Source of the DNA: CAVRZR01 sp964354215
GTDB taxonomy: Bacteria; Actinomycetota; Coriobacteriia; Anaerosomatales; CAVRZR01
Assembly: GCA_964354215.1 (NCBI GenBank)
Contig: CAYGYT010000004.1
Coordinates: forward strand, 1 to 64,000
DNA length: 64,000 bases
Direction of reading: 5' to 3'
Part shown: one piece after another, positions 35,740-43,318 of the stretch
Layout: each line of letters opens with the position of its first letter
How positions within the stretch are numbered: position 1 is the first letter of the stretch
Notes under the pieces: model-generated
What the model was told of the DNA's origin: nothing
Database searches by the model: none
Seen by the model: the letters and a program-made list of their open reading frames with translations, nothing else
Position numbers and translations under genes: made by a program

Positions 35740-36780
35740 ATGACAAATTCTTCTCAGCGCCGTGCTCCGCGCGGCCGACCATCCAGAACCGCCGTCTATC
35801 AGCGGTTCGCCACCGCGATAGACGACCTTGCCCGCTACGGCGGTCTTCCCACCCCGGCCGAAGCCAAGCAGCTGTGGGATGACGTGTGGCACCTCGAGGC
35901 CCACCACTCAACAGCCCTCGAGGGCAACACCCTGGTGCTACGAGAGGTCGAGGAGCTCCTCCAGCAGGGCCGCGCCGTGGGCTCTAAGGAGCTCAAGGAC
36001 TACATGGAGGTCCTTGGCTATTCGGAGGCTGCACGCTGGGTGTACCAGCAGGGGGTCGAGCCGGACGACCGGGGACGGAGTGAACTCGTGACCGTCACCG
36101 AAGTGCGCAATGTCCACTCGCTTGCGATGGCGAAAGTGTGGGAGGTCGCACCGCATCCGAGCGCGTATCCAGATGAGGCACCCGGTAGCTTTCGCCAGCA
36201 CGACATCCGGCCGTTCCCGAACGGGATGACACCTCCGTCACATCCACTCGTCTCGGCGGGAGTCAGTTCTTGGGTCGATCGGGTGAACGAGTTCGGCGAA
36301 AGGCTTGCCGACGGCTCTCTCAGCCTGACCGACGTCCCGGAACCGCTCGCTCGCATCCACGTCGACTTCGAGAGAATCCACCCGTTCATCGATGGCAACG
36401 GACGTACAGGGAGGCTGCTACTCAATCTGATTCTGGTCCGGTGTGGCTGGCCACCGATTGTCATCTTCAAGGAGCGGCGAGGGCGGTACCTGAAGGCGCT
36501 CGACCGGGCAGACCACGATGACCTCGGACCGCTCGCGGAGATCATCGTGCGGTCCGTGATCGACAACCTTCACCGACTCATTCCCAACATCGCAGGGTCA
36601 GCCAAGTACGTGCCGCTCGAGGCACTGATTGACGAGGAGTTCAGCCTGGCCGCGCTCAAACAGGCTGCTGGTCGCGGACGGCTCGAGGCGATCATCGGCG
36701 CCGACGGTCGCTACCGCTCCAGCCGCGCCGCCGTCGAGGCCTACAAAGCCTCGAAGTACTCACGGGACGTGGGCGCGTGA
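35740..36780 (+). CDS. Fic family protein with DNA-binding C-terminus
   Basis: A 346-residue Fic protein. The catalytic loop is HPFIDGNGRTGR, complete for transfer of AMP or a similar group to a target hydroxyl. An N-terminal inhibitory motif of the (S/T)xxxE(G/N) type is present in HHSTALEGNTL, so activity should be switched. The last 60 residues (FSLAALKQAAGRGRLEAIIG, RSSRAAVEAYKASKY) look like an excisionase-type helix-turn-helix. Fic proteins of this build are common inside type I restriction operons, and the next gene is the N-terminus of hsdR, overlapping by GTGA. The promoter carries a large inverted repeat, suggesting autoregulation. Confidence 0.88.
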   Translation: MTNSSQRRAPRGRPSRTAVYQRFATAIDDLARYGGLPTPAEAKQLWDDVWHLEAHHSTALEGNTLVLREVEELLQQGRAVGSKELKDYMEVLGYSEAARWVYQQGVEPDDRGRSELVTVTEVRNVHSLAMAKVWEVAPHPSAYPDEAPGSFRQHDIRPFPNGMTPPSHPLVSAGVSSWVDRVNEFGERLADGSLSLTDVPEPLARIHVDFERIHPFIDGNGRTGRLLLNLILVRCGWPPIVIFKERRGRYLKALDRADHDDLGPLAEIIVRSVIDNLHRLIPNIAGSAKYVPLEALIDEEFSLAALKQAAGRGRLEAIIGADGRYRSSRAAVEAYKASKYSRDVGA

Positions 36781-37196
36781 GCGAGCTGTGCGGAGGCGTC
36801 CGCTACGATCCCATCGCCGTGAGTGCGGAGAGCACGGTCGTTCCAGAGTACTTCCCGGAGGCTGCGGAAGAGACGGCGTATCAGTCCGAAGCCGCTTTGG
36901 AGCAGGCGTTTATCCAGCTCCTCCAGCCTCAGGCCTGCGAGTACCTGCCGCCCACCGGCGAGGACCAGCCTGTCGCGAACCTTCGGGCACAGCTCCAGGC
37001 ACTGAACGGATTCACGTTCAGCGACGCCGAGTGGGGACGCTTCTTCTCGGAGAGGATCGTCGGCGCGAACGCCGGCTCCCTAATCGCAGCGCTGGGGTTT
37101 GCCGTGAATTGCGCCCGGAAGAGACGGCATCGACGCCTACACCCAGACGCTCGAGCTCGTGGAGGTCTTCCGCAAGATCTGGAACCTGTCGGATGA
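36777..37196 (+). pseudogene. hsdR: Truncated type I restriction subunit HsdR (N-terminal remnant)
   Basis: The first about 100 residues match the start of HsdR, which is normally over 1000 residues: ETAYQSEAALEQAFIQLLQP, CEYLPPTGEDQPVANLRAQL and NGFTFSDAEWGRFFSERIVG. After about residue 100 the sequence is unrelated and stops at 37196. The nuclease and helicase domains are gone and a fragment of another gene follows in a different frame. It is a remnant of a type I restriction locus. Confidence 0.75.
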
Positions 37197-37320
37197 GGCG
37201 ACGCCGCGACTGATCGAGATCCTGAGGAACGCGACGTACACACTCATTGAGGCCGGCGGCACGATGCTCGATATCGAACCCCTGCTCACCGAGGTCGATA
37301 GCCGTGAGCGAGGAGTCGAA
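37120..37320 (+). pseudogene. Fragment of a conjugation-type ATPase
   Basis: In the frame of position 37120 the DNA encodes DGIDAYTQTLELVEVFRKIW, NLSDEATPRLIEILRNATYT and EAGGTMLDIEPLLTEVDSRE. This resembles the middle of VirD4/DUF87-type ATPases of conjugative elements, where a segment of the kind EVFRKIW..PRLIEILRNA precedes LLT. Neither the Walker motifs nor the C-terminal part is present. It overlaps the dead end of the hsdR remnant, so the join of two broken genes lies near 37080-37120. Confidence 0.5.
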
Positions 37321-37605
37321 TGGCGCGATGTGTACGGGGATGATCAGTTGAGAACATCTGCCCACTGCGACGAGACGCACCCACAAGAGGAGACGCCGGT
37401 GCGGCCTCCTGGTCTTGGTGCATCACTGCTGCGGATCTCACGGTCACTAAGTCGCCTCGTTACACGCCAACGCCGCCGGCGGATCTGACCGAGGGTAGTC
37501 CGCATCCGCTGTTGATTCCACGTCATCTGTTCGACTCAATTCATCCGCAACAAGACACATGCGTGACATCAGACCCCAGATTGCCTTCCTGAGCTCGGCG
37601 TCTTC
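37321..37605 (+). other. Decayed spacer without recognisable gene
   Basis: About 285 bases between the ATPase fragment and the tRNA-Phe fragment. Short frames exist on both strands, but none has a ribosome site or recognisable protein. The most likely reading is remains of the island. Confidence 0.5.
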
Positions 37606-37655
37606 TGGGACTGAAAATCCCCGTGTCGGCGGTTCAAGTCCGTCTCTGGCCACCA
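37606..37655 (+). other. tRNA-Phe 3' half, probable attachment-site remnant
   Basis: GGGACTGAAAATCCCC has the anticodon arm with anticodon GAA, followed by variable loop GTGTC, a T-arm (GGCGG-TTCAAGT-CCGTC) and the acceptor 3' strand TCTGGCC with ACCA (ending 37655). The expected 5' half (acceptor GGCCAGA and D-arm) is absent upstream. Elements that insert into the 3' part of a tRNA gene leave exactly such a fragment at their far end. With this orientation the element would lie to the left, over the Fic/hsdR remnants. Confidence 0.75.
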
Positions 37656-37662
37656 TCCGTTC

Positions 37663-37691
37663 TTGGTATACGAACATATGTTTGGTACAAT
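37663..37691 (+). promoter_or_regulatory. LexA-box promoter
   Basis: TTGGTA (37663-37668), a 17-base spacer and TACAAT (37686-37691) form a promoter whose spacer contains CGAACATATGTTTG (37671-37684). This matches the Gram-positive SOS box CGAAC-N4-GTTYG/C in 13 of 14 positions and includes the perfect palindrome AACATATGTT. LexA bound there would block RNA polymerase. Confidence 0.65.
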
Positions 37692-37697
37692 GTCACA

Positions 37698-37812
37698 GGC
37701 AGGACGCGCAAGCCGCCAGGAGTTCTGCCAGGTGAGGCGTGTTCGAATAGCGTACGATTAGGTCCACCACTAACCTCGAACGGGCCCGTCGCATGTGCGG
37801 CGGGCCTCGTTG
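37698..37812 (+). ncRNA. Candidate SOS-controlled short transcript
   Basis: Between the LexA-box promoter and the terminator at 37783-37806 only about 115 bases would be transcribed. The following gene (37904) appears to have its own -10 (TACAAT at 37861-37866). GTTCGA (37741-37746) can pair with TCGAAC (37776-37781) around a GGT/ACC stem, giving a folded RNA. It also contains a possible micro-ORF: GTG at 37732 nine bases after AGGAG, encoding about nine residues (MRRVRIAYD). Small RNA and tiny peptide are both possible. Confidence 0.35.
37783..37806 (+). terminator. Rho-independent-like terminator
   Basis: GGCCCGTCGCA (37783-37793) pairs with TGCGGCGGGCC (37796-37806), with one G-U pair. 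It is followed by the T-rich TCGTTGTCTTCT. Confidence 0.65.
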
Positions 37813-37903
37813 TCTTCTCCTGCCACCCACATCTACTCCAGCGCGTTGCGAGCGGGAGCGTACAATCGAGCGACATCAACACGGCACCCAGGCGGAGTGA
37901 GCG

Positions 37904-38785
37904 ATGACGAACGAACAACATAGTCCGTGCGAGCTGTGTGCGGTGCGCGCGCTCAACGGGGAGCGAGCGGGACTCGTCGTCGGAATGACGTTCGTGCCTC
38001 TCGCCGCCCTCGAGGCGATGAGGTGGGGTGGCCAAGGGGAGCCCGGGTCGCTGCTGCCTGCGGCCGTTGCGGCGCTCGGTCTCGACTTCGCGTTCGTGCC
38101 TGCCGCGGAGCCGTGGGCCGAGCGGAGTCTCGAGGGCCTACTCGAAGCCGGGGCTGCACCGCTCTGGGTGGTGGACGGCCCGTTCTCGAACGCTGTTACC
38201 GTGCACGGGTGGACCGAGGCGCTTCGCCTCACTATCGCCGATCCGGATACATTGGGTGCCGCGCTCGACGAGGGCGCGGCTCGCTCTCTGGCAGAGACCC
38301 TTCGGGGCCTGGCCGCGGGTGCAGCCGGAATCGTTGTTGCCCAGGACCTGGCGGGTGCCCATGGCCCGCTGATGGCGCCTGACTTCGTGCACGAAGAGCT
38401 CATGCCCCGCGTCGCACCGATCGCGTCTGAGTTCCGCCGGCTCGACCTTCCAGCGATCTTCCACTCCGACGGGGACATCCGCGTCTTCTTCCCGGGTATT
38501 GCGCGAGCCGGCTTCTCGGCCATCCATGTCGGCGGGCTTGGAGAGGACGGGTTCGTGCGGCTTCTCCGGGATGCGCGGCAACACGGCCTGCGCGTGCTCG
38601 GCGGTATCGAAGGCGAGGCGCTGCGTCACAGCATCCCTGCGGCGATACGCGCCGGAATACAGGCGGCGCTCTTCGCGGCTCCCGGGGACGTTCTCGTGGC
38701 CGACGACGGCAGCATCACGAGCGCCGAGGACCTCGCCGCATTCGTGAGTGCGATAGAAGCGGCACGCGGAGAGAACGAGCCATAG
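37904..38785 (+). CDS. Uroporphyrinogen-decarboxylase-like (URO-D superfamily) protein
   Basis: A 293-residue TIM-barrel protein resembling URO-D-fold methyltransferases (MtaA/CmuA type) in its later half: AQDLAGAHGPLMAPDFVHEE, LMPRVAPIASEFRRLDLPAI, FHSDGDIRVFFPGIARAGFS and AIHVGG. It is shorter than HemE and lacks the N-terminal arginines of the decarboxylase, so heme synthesis is unlikely. Two nearby cysteines (CELCAVRA) near the start are a possible metal site. Methyl transfer to a corrinoid or thiol is a guess. A TACAAT -10 is at 37861-37866. Confidence 0.7.
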   Translation: MTNEQHSPCELCAVRALNGERAGLVVGMTFVPLAALEAMRWGGQGEPGSLLPAAVAALGLDFAFVPAAEPWAERSLEGLLEAGAAPLWVVDGPFSNAVTVHGWTEALRLTIADPDTLGAALDEGAARSLAETLRGLAAGAAGIVVAQDLAGAHGPLMAPDFVHEELMPRVAPIASEFRRLDLPAIFHSDGDIRVFFPGIARAGFSAIHVGGLGEDGFVRLLRDARQHGLRVLGGIEGEALRHSIPAAIRAGIQAALFAAPGDVLVADDGSITSAEDLAAFVSAIEAARGENEP

Positions 38786-38815
38786 CCGGAACCGGCACAT
38801 AGCGGAGGGAGTCTC

Positions 38816-39187
38816 ATGAGCGAGTTCGTCGACGCGATCGACAGTGGCGGCGTTGAGAGCGGCCAGATGGTCAAGGTCGAGATTGAAGGACACGAGTTCC
38901 TCGTAGTCAGGATCAGCGATGACTACTACGTGACGGACGATCGATGCCCGCACCTGCACGGAGACCTGTCGAAGGGGACGTTGGACGGCTCCGTGGTGAC
39001 GTGTCCTCGGCACGGCTCGCAGTTCGACGTCCGCGACGGGAGCGTCGTGCGCTGGACGGACTTCTCCGACACGCTGCGATCGGTGGCGAGCCTCGTGAGG
39101 CATCCCCGACCGCTTCGAACCTACGAGGTCGAGCTTTCGGACGGCAAGGTGCGAATCGGCGCCGAGAAAGCGCCGCCCACCGCGTAG
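38816..39187 (+). CDS. Rieske [2Fe-2S] ferredoxin-like protein
   Basis: A 123-residue Rieske protein. The cluster ligands are in DRCPHLHGDLSKG and VTCPRHGSQFDVRDG (CxH and CxxH). No membrane helix is present, so it should be a soluble electron carrier, of the type that feeds dioxygenases or other reductases. It has a good start (GGAGGGAGTCTC before the ATG at 38816) and is 30 bases after the URO-D-like gene, probably in one unit. Confidence 0.92.
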   Translation: MSEFVDAIDSGGVESGQMVKVEIEGHEFLVVRISDDYYVTDDRCPHLHGDLSKGTLDGSVVTCPRHGSQFDVRDGSVVRWTDFSDTLRSVASLVRHPRPLRTYEVELSDGKVRIGAEKAPPTA

Positions 39188-39289
39188 TCGCCCCACGTGC
39201 TCAGGCGTCCTGGCCGTTGGAAGAACTCAGCGGCGTCGGCTACGCTAGGAGCTGAACGCACGGGCAGCGTGAACTCTTGAGGGGTGCAC

Positions 39290-39742
39290 ATGGACGCGTG
39301 GTTCTGGGTCTGGTTCGTGCTCGCGGCGGTGCTTTCGATCGCCGAGATCTTCACGGGAGGGTTCTTCCTTCTCCCGTTCGGTATCGGCGCAGGTCTAGCC
39401 GCGGTCCTGAATCTCCTGGGAGTCTCCTTCGCCTGGCAGTGGGTGGCGTTCCTCGGCGGTTCCTTCATCGCGCTCGCGCTTCTGCGTCGCTTCGCCGAGC
39501 ACATCACGCTCGAGTCACCCCAGAAGACAGGCGGTAACCGGCTGATAGGCGGGTGCGGCGTGGTAGTCGAGGTGCTCGACGGCCGCGGTAGACTGGGACG
39601 TGTGCGCGTCGAGCGTGAGGAGTGGCGAGCAGACGCGCCCGGCTTCGAGCCCGTTGCAGTGGGGACGAGCGTTACGGTGTTGCGCGTCGAGGGCACGCAC
39701 CTGATCGTGAGACCGACCGACAGCACGTGTGAAGACGCGTAG
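39290..39742 (+). CDS. NfeD family membrane protein
   Basis: A 151-residue protein with two or three membrane segments (WVWFVLAAVLSIAEIFTGGF, FFLLPFGIGAGLAAVLNLLG, AFLGGSFIALALL) followed by an OB-fold domain (LIGGCGVVVEVLDGRGRLGR, VRVEREEWRADA). NfeD proteins pair with SPFH proteins such as the next gene in membrane microdomains. The ATG at 39290 is seven bases after GAGGGGT. Confidence 0.9.
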   Translation: MDAWFWVWFVLAAVLSIAEIFTGGFFLLPFGIGAGLAAVLNLLGVSFAWQWVAFLGGSFIALALLRRFAEHITLESPQKTGGNRLIGGCGVVVEVLDGRGRLGRVRVEREEWRADAPGFEPVAVGTSVTVLRVEGTHLIVRPTDSTCEDA

Positions 39743-39762
39743 GCGGCGCTAGGGGGTCCACC

Positions 39763-40725
39763 ATGGCTCAGACGTTCGCGGCGGTCGCAGGCGGCATCAC
39801 GATCTTCTTCGTGTTGCTCGTCTACGCGATCATGGCCATCAGGATCGTGCGGCCATATGAGAAGGGTGTCGTCGAGCGGCTTGGCAAGTACCAGCGCACG
39901 TACGACCCGGGGCTCCATATGATCGTGCCTGTCGTCGATCACCTCAAGAAGATCGACATGCGCGAGAACGTCGTCGACGTGCCGCCGCAGGAGGTCATCA
40001 CCAAGGACAACGTCGTGGTCACGGTCGATGCGGTCGTCTACTACGAAGCGACCGATCCCGTGAAGCTCATGTACAACATCTCGGACTTCTACATGGCTTC
40101 GACGAAGCTCGCTCAGACGAACCTGAGAAACGTCATCGGCGAGATGCAGCTCGACGAGTCGCTCACGAGCCGCGAGAAGATCAACACAGTGCTCCGTGAG
40201 ATCCTCGACGATGCCACGGACAAGTGGGGCGTGCGTGTCGTGCGTGTCGAGCTACAGCGCATCGAACCGCCGAAGGAAGTCATCGAGGCCATGCACCGCC
40301 AGATGAAGGCCGAGCGGGACAAGCGTGCCCTGATCCTCGAGGCGGAGGGTGACCGGCAGGCCGCCATCAATCGTGCCGAAGGGGCCAAGCAGGCGGCGAT
40401 CCTTGAAGCGGAGGGGCGCGCTCGGGCAATCAAGGAGATCGCCGACGCCGAGAAGTACCAGCGTATCGAGGTCGCCAAGGGTGAGGCCGAGGCGACCGAG
40501 CTCACGTTCGCGGCGATCCACAAGGGAGATCCGACCGGCGACCTGCTCGCGGTTCGCTACATCGAGTCTCTGAAGTCCATAGCCAACGGCCAGGCGACCA
40601 AGCTCTTCCTCCCGTACGAGATCAGCGGCGTGCTCGGCGCCGTGGCCACCATGGCCGAGGCATTCAAGGACACCGATCGCTCGCCCGCGTCGCCGGCGGA
40701 AGCGGGCACGGCGCCCACAGCCTAG
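39763..40725 (+). CDS. SPFH/stomatin-like protein
   Basis: A 320-residue stomatin/QmcA-type protein. An N-terminal membrane segment precedes the SPFH domain (IVRPYEKGVVERLGKYQRTY, DPGLHMIVPVVDHLKKIDMR, DNVVVTVDAVVYYEATDPVK) and a long helical region (RQMKAERDKRALILEAEGDR) that forms oligomeric cages. NfeD-stomatin pairs are a classic combination. Its function in the membrane is as a scaffold or protease regulator. Confidence 0.95.
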   Translation: MAQTFAAVAGGITIFFVLLVYAIMAIRIVRPYEKGVVERLGKYQRTYDPGLHMIVPVVDHLKKIDMRENVVDVPPQEVITKDNVVVTVDAVVYYEATDPVKLMYNISDFYMASTKLAQTNLRNVIGEMQLDESLTSREKINTVLREILDDATDKWGVRVVRVELQRIEPPKEVIEAMHRQMKAERDKRALILEAEGDRQAAINRAEGAKQAAILEAEGRARAIKEIADAEKYQRIEVAKGEAEATELTFAAIHKGDPTGDLLAVRYIESLKSIANGQATKLFLPYEISGVLGAVATMAEAFKDTDRSPASPAEAGTAPTA

Positions 40726-40831
40726 GTCCGTTGGGCAGATCCGGCCGAAAGCGTCGTCGGAGACGGCGCATTCCTCGGCGCTTCTCGGGAACACTCTTAG
40801 TGGAACGTGAACCGCGTCGGAGGAGGGTGTT

Positions 40832-41116
40832 ATGCCCGCGTACATCATGCTGTCGAAGCTCACGGAAGACGGCGCCGAAACCATCAAGAAGAACCCCGAG
40901 CGCATCCTGGAAGTGGACCGGGAGATGTCACAGTGGGGCATCACGGTGCTCCACCAGTTCGCTGTGCTCGGCGAGTATGACTTCGTGACCATCATCGAGG
41001 CGCCGGACAATCTGGCCGTTGCCAAGGCATCGCTCGAACTCGGCGCTCGCGGAAGCGTGAGCATCATGACGCTTCCCGCCATTCCCGTCGAAGAGCTCGT
41101 GGAGGGCGTGCGGTAG
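40832..41116 (+). CDS. GYD domain protein
   Basis: A 94-residue protein that reads MPAYIMLSKLTEDGAETIKK, with the GYD-type motif in VLGEYDFVTIIEAPDNLAVA and the usual GSVSIMTLPAI segment. The family is a small ferredoxin-like alpha/beta fold with unknown function. It begins the sulfur-relay cluster; AGGAGGGTGTT is its ribosome site. Confidence 0.85.
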   Translation: MPAYIMLSKLTEDGAETIKKNPERILEVDREMSQWGITVLHQFAVLGEYDFVTIIEAPDNLAVAKASLELGARGSVSIMTLPAIPVEELVEGVR

Positions 41117-41209
41117 GATGCACGTCCGGCCGCTCCCAGGCGAGAGAGGCTGAGGCTACCGGGGTATGTTCACTGCACGAGGCGGCGGCACGAACAGGAG
41201 GCGCAATCG

Positions 41210-41458
41210 ATGGCTGGGCCGAGTGTCGGCTGCCCCGGACAGGATTTGCGGTGGGTGCAGATACACAACATCTCCTGCCCGACGTGCGGCTACGACGTCG
41301 AGTTCTTCTCCGACGAGCGCACGAGGAAGTGCCCCAACTGCGGCACGAAGATCGATCGGCTGCGCGAGACGAACTGCGCAGAGTGGTGCTCGGCCGCCGC
41401 CACGTGCGCTCTGCTTCGGGGTGCGAAAGAGGATTCGAACGACGACGAGGAGGTCTGA
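41210..41458 (+). CDS. Small cysteine-rich zinc-ribbon protein
   Basis: An 82-residue protein with two CxxC knuckles, SCPTCGYDVEFFSDERTRKC and CPNCGTKIDRLRE, and a third group of cysteines in ETNCAEWCSAAATCALLRG. These could bind zinc or an iron-sulfur cluster. A strong AGGAGG precedes the ATG at 41210. The stop overlaps the TusA start (TGATG), so the two are translationally coupled. The function is unknown; position suggests sulfur transfer. Confidence 0.8.
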   Translation: MAGPSVGCPGQDLRWVQIHNISCPTCGYDVEFFSDERTRKCPNCGTKIDRLRETNCAEWCSAAATCALLRGAKEDSNDDEEV

Positions 41459-41697
41459 TGGCCCCAGAGCAACCGGTTGAGACGCTCGACTGCGTGGGAC
41501 TGTTCTGTCCGGAGCCGCTCTTCCAGACGCGTGAGGCGATCGACCAGATCGAGGTGGGCGAGGTGCTCGAAGTCCTCGCCGACGACCCCGCTGCCGAGGA
41601 GGACCTGACGCGGTTCGCGAAGCGCACGGGCAACGAGATCGTGTCGATCGAGGATGAGGGGGACTACAAGCGCTTCCTCATCAAGCGCGGCCCCTGA
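41458..41697 (+). CDS. TusA/SirA family sulfurtransferase
   Basis: A 79-residue TusA-like protein. The sulfur-carrying cysteine is in LDCVGLFCPEPLFQTREAID, with the family CPxP box. TusA proteins take sulfur from a desulfurase as a persulfide and pass it to DsrE or other partners. It is embedded between a zinc-ribbon protein and a DsrE protein. The ATG at 41458 overlaps the previous stop. Confidence 0.9.
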   Translation: MAPEQPVETLDCVGLFCPEPLFQTREAIDQIEVGEVLEVLADDPAAEEDLTRFAKRTGNEIVSIEDEGDYKRFLIKRGP

Positions 41698-41723
41698 CCG
41701 ACCAAACGAAGAAGGAGCTGGTC

Positions 41724-42086
41724 ATGAAAGACGAGAACATGATTCTGTACGTGCAGATGAGCAACGCACCGGAGCGCCAGTACTCTCCGCTGGTGCTCGC
41801 GCAGACCGCGAAGGCCATGGATCTGAACCCCGTCGTGTACTTCCTCGGGATGGGGCTCACGGTTCTTCGGCCGGGCGAACTCGAGAAGATCAAGCTCGGC
41901 AGCTTTCCGAGCGCGCGCGAGATGATGGACAAGACGCTCGAGATGGGCATCCCGGTCTACGTGTGCGAGGCGTCCAAGCAGATGCTTGGCTGGGAGTCCG
42001 TCGAGCTCATCGACGGCGTGAAGATCGTGGGTGCGGGCACACTCAACGATCTCGCGCTCGACGCCGGCGCGACGCTCTGCTTCTAA
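41724..42086 (+). CDS. DsrE family sulfur-relay protein
   Basis: A 120-residue DsrE/F-like protein. LYVQMSNAPERQYSPLVLAQ and AKAMDLNPVVYFLGMGLTVL are the fold hallmarks, and VYVCEASKQMLGW carries the likely active cysteine. DsrE proteins receive sulfur from TusA. It lies 26 bases after tusA and just upstream of the NifS-like gene. Confidence 0.88.
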   Translation: MKDENMILYVQMSNAPERQYSPLVLAQTAKAMDLNPVVYFLGMGLTVLRPGELEKIKLGSFPSAREMMDKTLEMGIPVYVCEASKQMLGWESVELIDGVKIVGAGTLNDLALDAGATLCF

Positions 42087-42105
42087 GTCCGGGCAGGCGC
42101 ACGCC

Positions 42106-43287
42106 GTGAGCCAAGCAGGCAAGCGACGCGAGGTATATCTCGACTACCAGTCTGCGAAACCGGTCGACCCGCGGGTCGTCGACGCAATGCTGCCGTACTT
42201 CGCGGAGCGGTTCGGCAATCCGGCGGCGCTTCACGCAGTCGGCGATCGGGCGACCGAGGCGCTCGAGTCGAGCCGCGCGAAGGTCGCTCGGTTCATAGGC
42301 GCGTCTGCCGACGAGATCATCTTTACCTCGGGTGCGACTGAGTCGAACAACATCGCGCTTCTCGGCTACGCGAGCCGCAACAAGCGCTCGGGCAATCACG
42401 TGGTCATCGCCGAGGTCGAGCACATCTCGATCCACAACATCGGCAAGGCGCTCGAGAAGGCGGGCTTCCGAGTGAGCAAGGTGCCGCCCGACCAGTACGG
42501 GCGCATCAATCCCGCGAAGCTCCGCGCGCGCGTGACCGACGAGACGATACTCGCGTCAGTGGGCTGGGCCTCGAGCGAGATCGGAACCGTGCAGCCCATC
42601 GCCGAGATCGCAGAGATGCTCGCCGGCACGGGCGTAGCCTTCCACGTCGACGCGGTCGCTGCCGAGGGACTGCTGCCCATCGACATGGGTGCGGTTGCAG
42701 TCGACCTGCTCTCGCTCTCCAGCAACGACATCTACGGCCCGCCGGGCCTCGGCGCGCTGTACATGCGCACAGGGCGGCGGCTCGCGCCGGTGATGATGGG
42801 TGGCGGGCAGGAGCAGGGCCTTCGCTCGGGTACCGAGAACCTGCCCGCGATCGTCGGCATGGCTCGCGCCGCCGAGATTGCGGCCGAGGAGTTGTCGGAA
42901 GAGGCCAAGCGGCTCTCGGCGATGCGCGACCGGCTCATCGAAGCGGTGCTCTCCACGATTCCCGACTCGCATCTCAACGGGCATCCCACCGAACGGCTCC
43001 CCAGCAACGCGCACTTCCGTTTTGAAGGGATCGAGGGCGAGTCGCTCTTGCTCTCGATGCGCGACGAGGGCATCGCCGTCTCGACTGGCTCGGCGTGCTC
43101 GTCAAAGACGCTCGAGCCGTCGCACACGCTCATCTCGTGCGGCTTGCTCCACGAAGAGGCACACGGCTCGCTCGAGTTCACGTTCGGCCGGTTCAGCACG
43201 CCAGAAGACGTGGACCGGGTCATGGAAGTCCTGCCGGGCGTTGTTGAGAGGCTCAGGCGCCTCTCGCCGCTCTATCGCACCAGCTAG
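42106..43287 (+). CDS. NifS/IscS-like protein lacking the PLP lysine
   Basis: A 393-residue cysteine-desulfurase homologue. Fold marks are FTSGATESNNIALLGYASRN, ASVGWASSEIGTVQPIAEIA and the sulfur-accepting Cys331 in STGSACSSKTLEPSHTL. The Schiff-base lysine is absent: the usual SxxHKxYGPKGxG reads SSNDIYGPPGLGAL, with Asn207-Asp208 for His-Lys. The N-terminal motif is YLDYQSAKPVDP in place of YLDNNATT, and the Gln after HVDAV is lost. A similar Lys-to-Asp replacement is known from an unusual archaeal IscS. It may act as a sulfide/cysteine ligand scaffold with the IscU fusion that follows. The GTG at 42106 starts after the DsrE stop. Confidence 0.9.
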   Translation: MSQAGKRREVYLDYQSAKPVDPRVVDAMLPYFAERFGNPAALHAVGDRATEALESSRAKVARFIGASADEIIFTSGATESNNIALLGYASRNKRSGNHVVIAEVEHISIHNIGKALEKAGFRVSKVPPDQYGRINPAKLRARVTDETILASVGWASSEIGTVQPIAEIAEMLAGTGVAFHVDAVAAEGLLPIDMGAVAVDLLSLSSNDIYGPPGLGALYMRTGRRLAPVMMGGGQEQGLRSGTENLPAIVGMARAAEIAAEELSEEAKRLSAMRDRLIEAVLSTIPDSHLNGHPTERLPSNAHFRFEGIEGESLLLSMRDEGIAVSTGSACSSKTLEPSHTLISCGLLHEEAHGSLEFTFGRFSTPEDVDRVMEVLPGVVERLRRLSPLYRTS

Positions 43288-43318
43288 TACGACCCAGCTC
43301 ACCGCCAAGGAGGCACCA

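Noticed and set aside
37606..37655. Functional tRNA-Phe gene
   Set aside because: No acceptor 5' strand or D-arm precedes the anticodon arm; only the 3' half is present.
37447..37677. Small minus-strand protein containing GLEPPTRGFSV
   Set aside because: That peptide is the well-known false translation of the antisense strand of a tRNA; here it arises from the tRNA-Phe 3' half.
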